Source of the DNA: Reyranella sp.
Lineage (GTDB): Bacteria > Pseudomonadota > Alphaproteobacteria > Reyranellales > Reyranellaceae
Direction of reading: 5' to 3'
NCBI GenBank assembly: GCA_019745575.1
Contig: JAIETA010000143.1
Coordinates: 1 to 36,374 of the forward strand
Length of the DNA: 36,374 nucleotides
Made by a program: the position numbers and the translations under genes. This document shows, one piece after another, positions 35,211-36,374 of the stretch; positions within the stretch are counted from its first letter, which is position 1; each line of letters begins with the position of its first letter. Below the pieces are notes generated by a model. It searched no databases. It saw only the letters and a program-made list of their open reading frames with translations, and was not told the origin of the DNA.

Positions 35211-35953
35211 GCGATCGACGATCCGATCAACGTCGCTCCCGAGACCACGAGCAGGCCGAGGATGATGCGGCGGAAGCCGGCATCGCCGACCCGGCCGTAC
35301 AGCAGCAGGCCGATTCGCGCGCCGACCAGGGTGGTGGGCACGGCGATCACTGCCCAGACGAAGAAGGTGCGGTCGAGGAAGCCCGCGATACCGGCCGACA
35401 CCAGGGCAAGCAGCAGGACGCTCATGTTGAAAGGCTGGTTGACCCCACGCTGCTCGTCCTTGCCGAAGCCGCGCAGCTGCGCCCAGATCGCCGGCGCCGG
35501 GCCGCTGAGGCTTGCCATGCCGCCCATCACGCCGCCGGTGAGGCCGACCGCCGCGTCGGCAAGGCGGCCGCCGCCGGTGACGACGGGCGGGCGGCGCACG
35601 AACGCCATCCAGCTGCTGTAAAGGATCAGCAGAACCCCGACGCCGATCTTCAGCGGGGCCGGCCGGACGTGCTCGAGCAGCATCGTGCCGACCGGCACGC
35701 CGACGATGCCGGCCGCCAGCATCGGCCACAGCCGCGACCAGCGAACGCCCTTCCAGATGGTCGGCAGGGATTGCACATGACCGGCGACGCCGCAGAGCGC
35801 GGTGAGGGGGGCAGCGTTCAGTGGCGACATGACTTGCAGCCAGAAGCCCAGCGCCATCAGCGCATAGCCGGTGCCGCTCAGCCCGTTGACGAAGCCCGCG
35901 GCCAGCGCCCCGGCGACGACGATCGCGATGTCGCCTGTGGGCGGCAGGTCCAC
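35207..35953 (-). CDS. TauE/SafE-family sulfite exporter-like membrane protein
   Basis: The 248-residue protein has about eight hydrophobic segments and the TauE/SafE pattern: AGFVNGLSGTGYALMALGFW near residues 20-39 and a second, repeat-like GLTGGVMGGMASLSGPAPAI (about 137-156), each with the Gly-rich re-entrant motif. Members export sulfite, sulfoacetate or related organosulfur anions. It is coupled by ATGA to the TsdA-like gene, so the pair probably handles sulfur oxyanions. The substrate is inferred, not shown. Confidence 0.87.
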   Translation of the reverse strand: MDLPPTGDIAIVVAGALAAGFVNGLSGTGYALMALGFWLQVMSPLNAAPLTALCGVAGHVQSLPTIWKGVRWSRLWPMLAAGIVGVPVGTMLLEHVRPAPLKIGVGVLLILYSSWMAFVRRPPVVTGGGRLADAAVGLTGGVMGGMASLSGPAPAIWAQLRGFGKDEQRGVNQPFNMSVLLLALVSAGIAGFLDRTFFVWAVIAVPTTLVGARIGLLLYGRVGDAGFRRIILGLLVVSGATLIGSSIA

Positions 35954-35958
35954 GCCGG

Positions 35959-36374
35959 TTACGCTCCGGACGAGAAGGCCTGGATGCCGGTCATGGCGCG
36001 GCCGAGGATCAGCGCGTGCACGTCGTGCGTGCCTTCGTAGGTGTTCACGGCCTCGAGGTTCATGACGTGGCGGATCACGTGATACTCGTCCGACACGCCG
36101 TTGCCGCCGTGCATGTCGCGGGCAACGCGGGCGATGTCGAGCGCCTTGCCGCAGTTGTTGCGCTTGATCAGCGAGATCATCTCCGGCTGGGCATGGCCCG
36201 CGTCCTTCAGGCGCCCGACGCGCACGCAGGCCTGGAGACCCAGCGCAATCTCCGTCTGCATGTCGGCCAGCTTCTTCTGGATGAGCTGATTGGCAGCCAG
36301 CGGCCGGCCGAACTGCTTGCGGTCGAGCGTGTAGTTGCGCGCCTGCTTCCAGCAGAACTCGGCGGCGCCCATGG
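35959..36374 (-). CDS. Glutaryl-CoA dehydrogenase (C-terminal part; cut by window end)
   Basis: About 138 residues at the C-terminal end of an acyl-CoA dehydrogenase are present; the gene continues past the right edge. [20 protein letters not shown] and the end [20 protein letters not shown] followed by [19 protein letters not shown] are highly typical of glutaryl-CoA dehydrogenase, with the catalytic Glu in YEGTHD. That enzyme turns glutaryl-CoA into crotonyl-CoA with loss of CO2 in lysine and tryptophan breakdown. It ends five bases before the TauE-like gene start, on the same strand. The Met at 36372 is internal, not the true start. Confidence 0.88.
   Translation of the reverse strand, partial: MGAAEFCWKQARNYTLDRKQFGRPLAANQLIQKKLADMQTEIALGLQACVRVGRLKDAGHAQPEMISLIKRNNCGKALDIARVARDMHGGNGVSDEYHVIRHVMNLEAVNTYEGTHDVHALILGRAMTGIQAFSSGA

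Overview
The window is GC-rich DNA with tightly packed genes, short gaps and many 4-nt ATGA/GTGA start-stop overlaps. Gene content points to an alphaproteobacterium of the Rhodospirillales/Hyphomicrobiales type. Evidence includes a HemB of the Mg-dependent class with Asp in place of the zinc cysteines, NnrU, MliC, short-chain ChrA pairs and a NMT1-type ABC importer. A Reyranella-like or Bradyrhizobium-like host is my guess only. I see no rRNA, tRNA, CRISPR array, insertion sequence, integrase or phage gene, so this looks like ordinary chromosome with a few accessory islands.

Layout. 1-1320: a lipoprotein, a small membrane protein, and an MntA-type nucleotidyltransferase followed by a HepT toxin gene cut off before its catalytic motif. 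1317-3118: an APC amino-acid permease converging on a MliC-type lysozyme inhibitor. 3208-7939: an ABC importer operon (NMT1-like binding protein, ATPase, permease), an amidohydrolase and a YqaA-like membrane protein. A nested palindromic repeat sits directly over the ribosome-binding site of the ATPase gene. 7955-9998: an unknown gene, then a divergent cobalamin riboswitch whose downstream RNA can hide the Shine-Dalgarno of a cytochrome c' gene, then a converging nnrU. This is the most interesting locus of the window. 10028-11871: an unknown acidic protein, a TPR protein and a secreted MORN-repeat protein. 11997-14070: a CYTH-like protein and a split chromate transporter pair joined by 4-nt overlaps. 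14164-18675: a two-TM potassium channel, a BamE-like lipoprotein, an aminotransferase followed by an ABC-2 transporter, and MepA endopeptidase.

18713-20373: an enoyl-CoA hydratase-like protein and a TauD-type dioxygenase. 20387-24871 (minus): EamA transporter, CaiB CoA-transferase and penicillin-acylase-family hydrolase, with 3-nt gaps. 24902-26027: a YheT-like hydrolase with a 47-residue membrane protein overlapping its end. 26024-27519 (minus): hemB and a NUDIX hydrolase. 27616-34349: a run of eight plus-strand genes that begins with three valine-catabolism enzymes (isobutyryl-CoA dehydrogenase, 3-hydroxyisobutyryl-CoA hydrolase, 3-hydroxyisobutyrate dehydrogenase) and continues with two GSTs, a MaoC-like protein, an ABM-domain protein and CorA. 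34353-35953 (minus): a TsdA-like dihaem cytochrome and a TauE-type sulfite exporter. The right edge cuts through a glutaryl-CoA dehydrogenase gene.

Two themes stand out: RNA-level control (the B12 riboswitch, and the repeat over a ribosome-binding site), and several genes whose likely promoter -10 box lies so close to the start codon that the mRNA should be leaderless or nearly so, most clearly at 27616.
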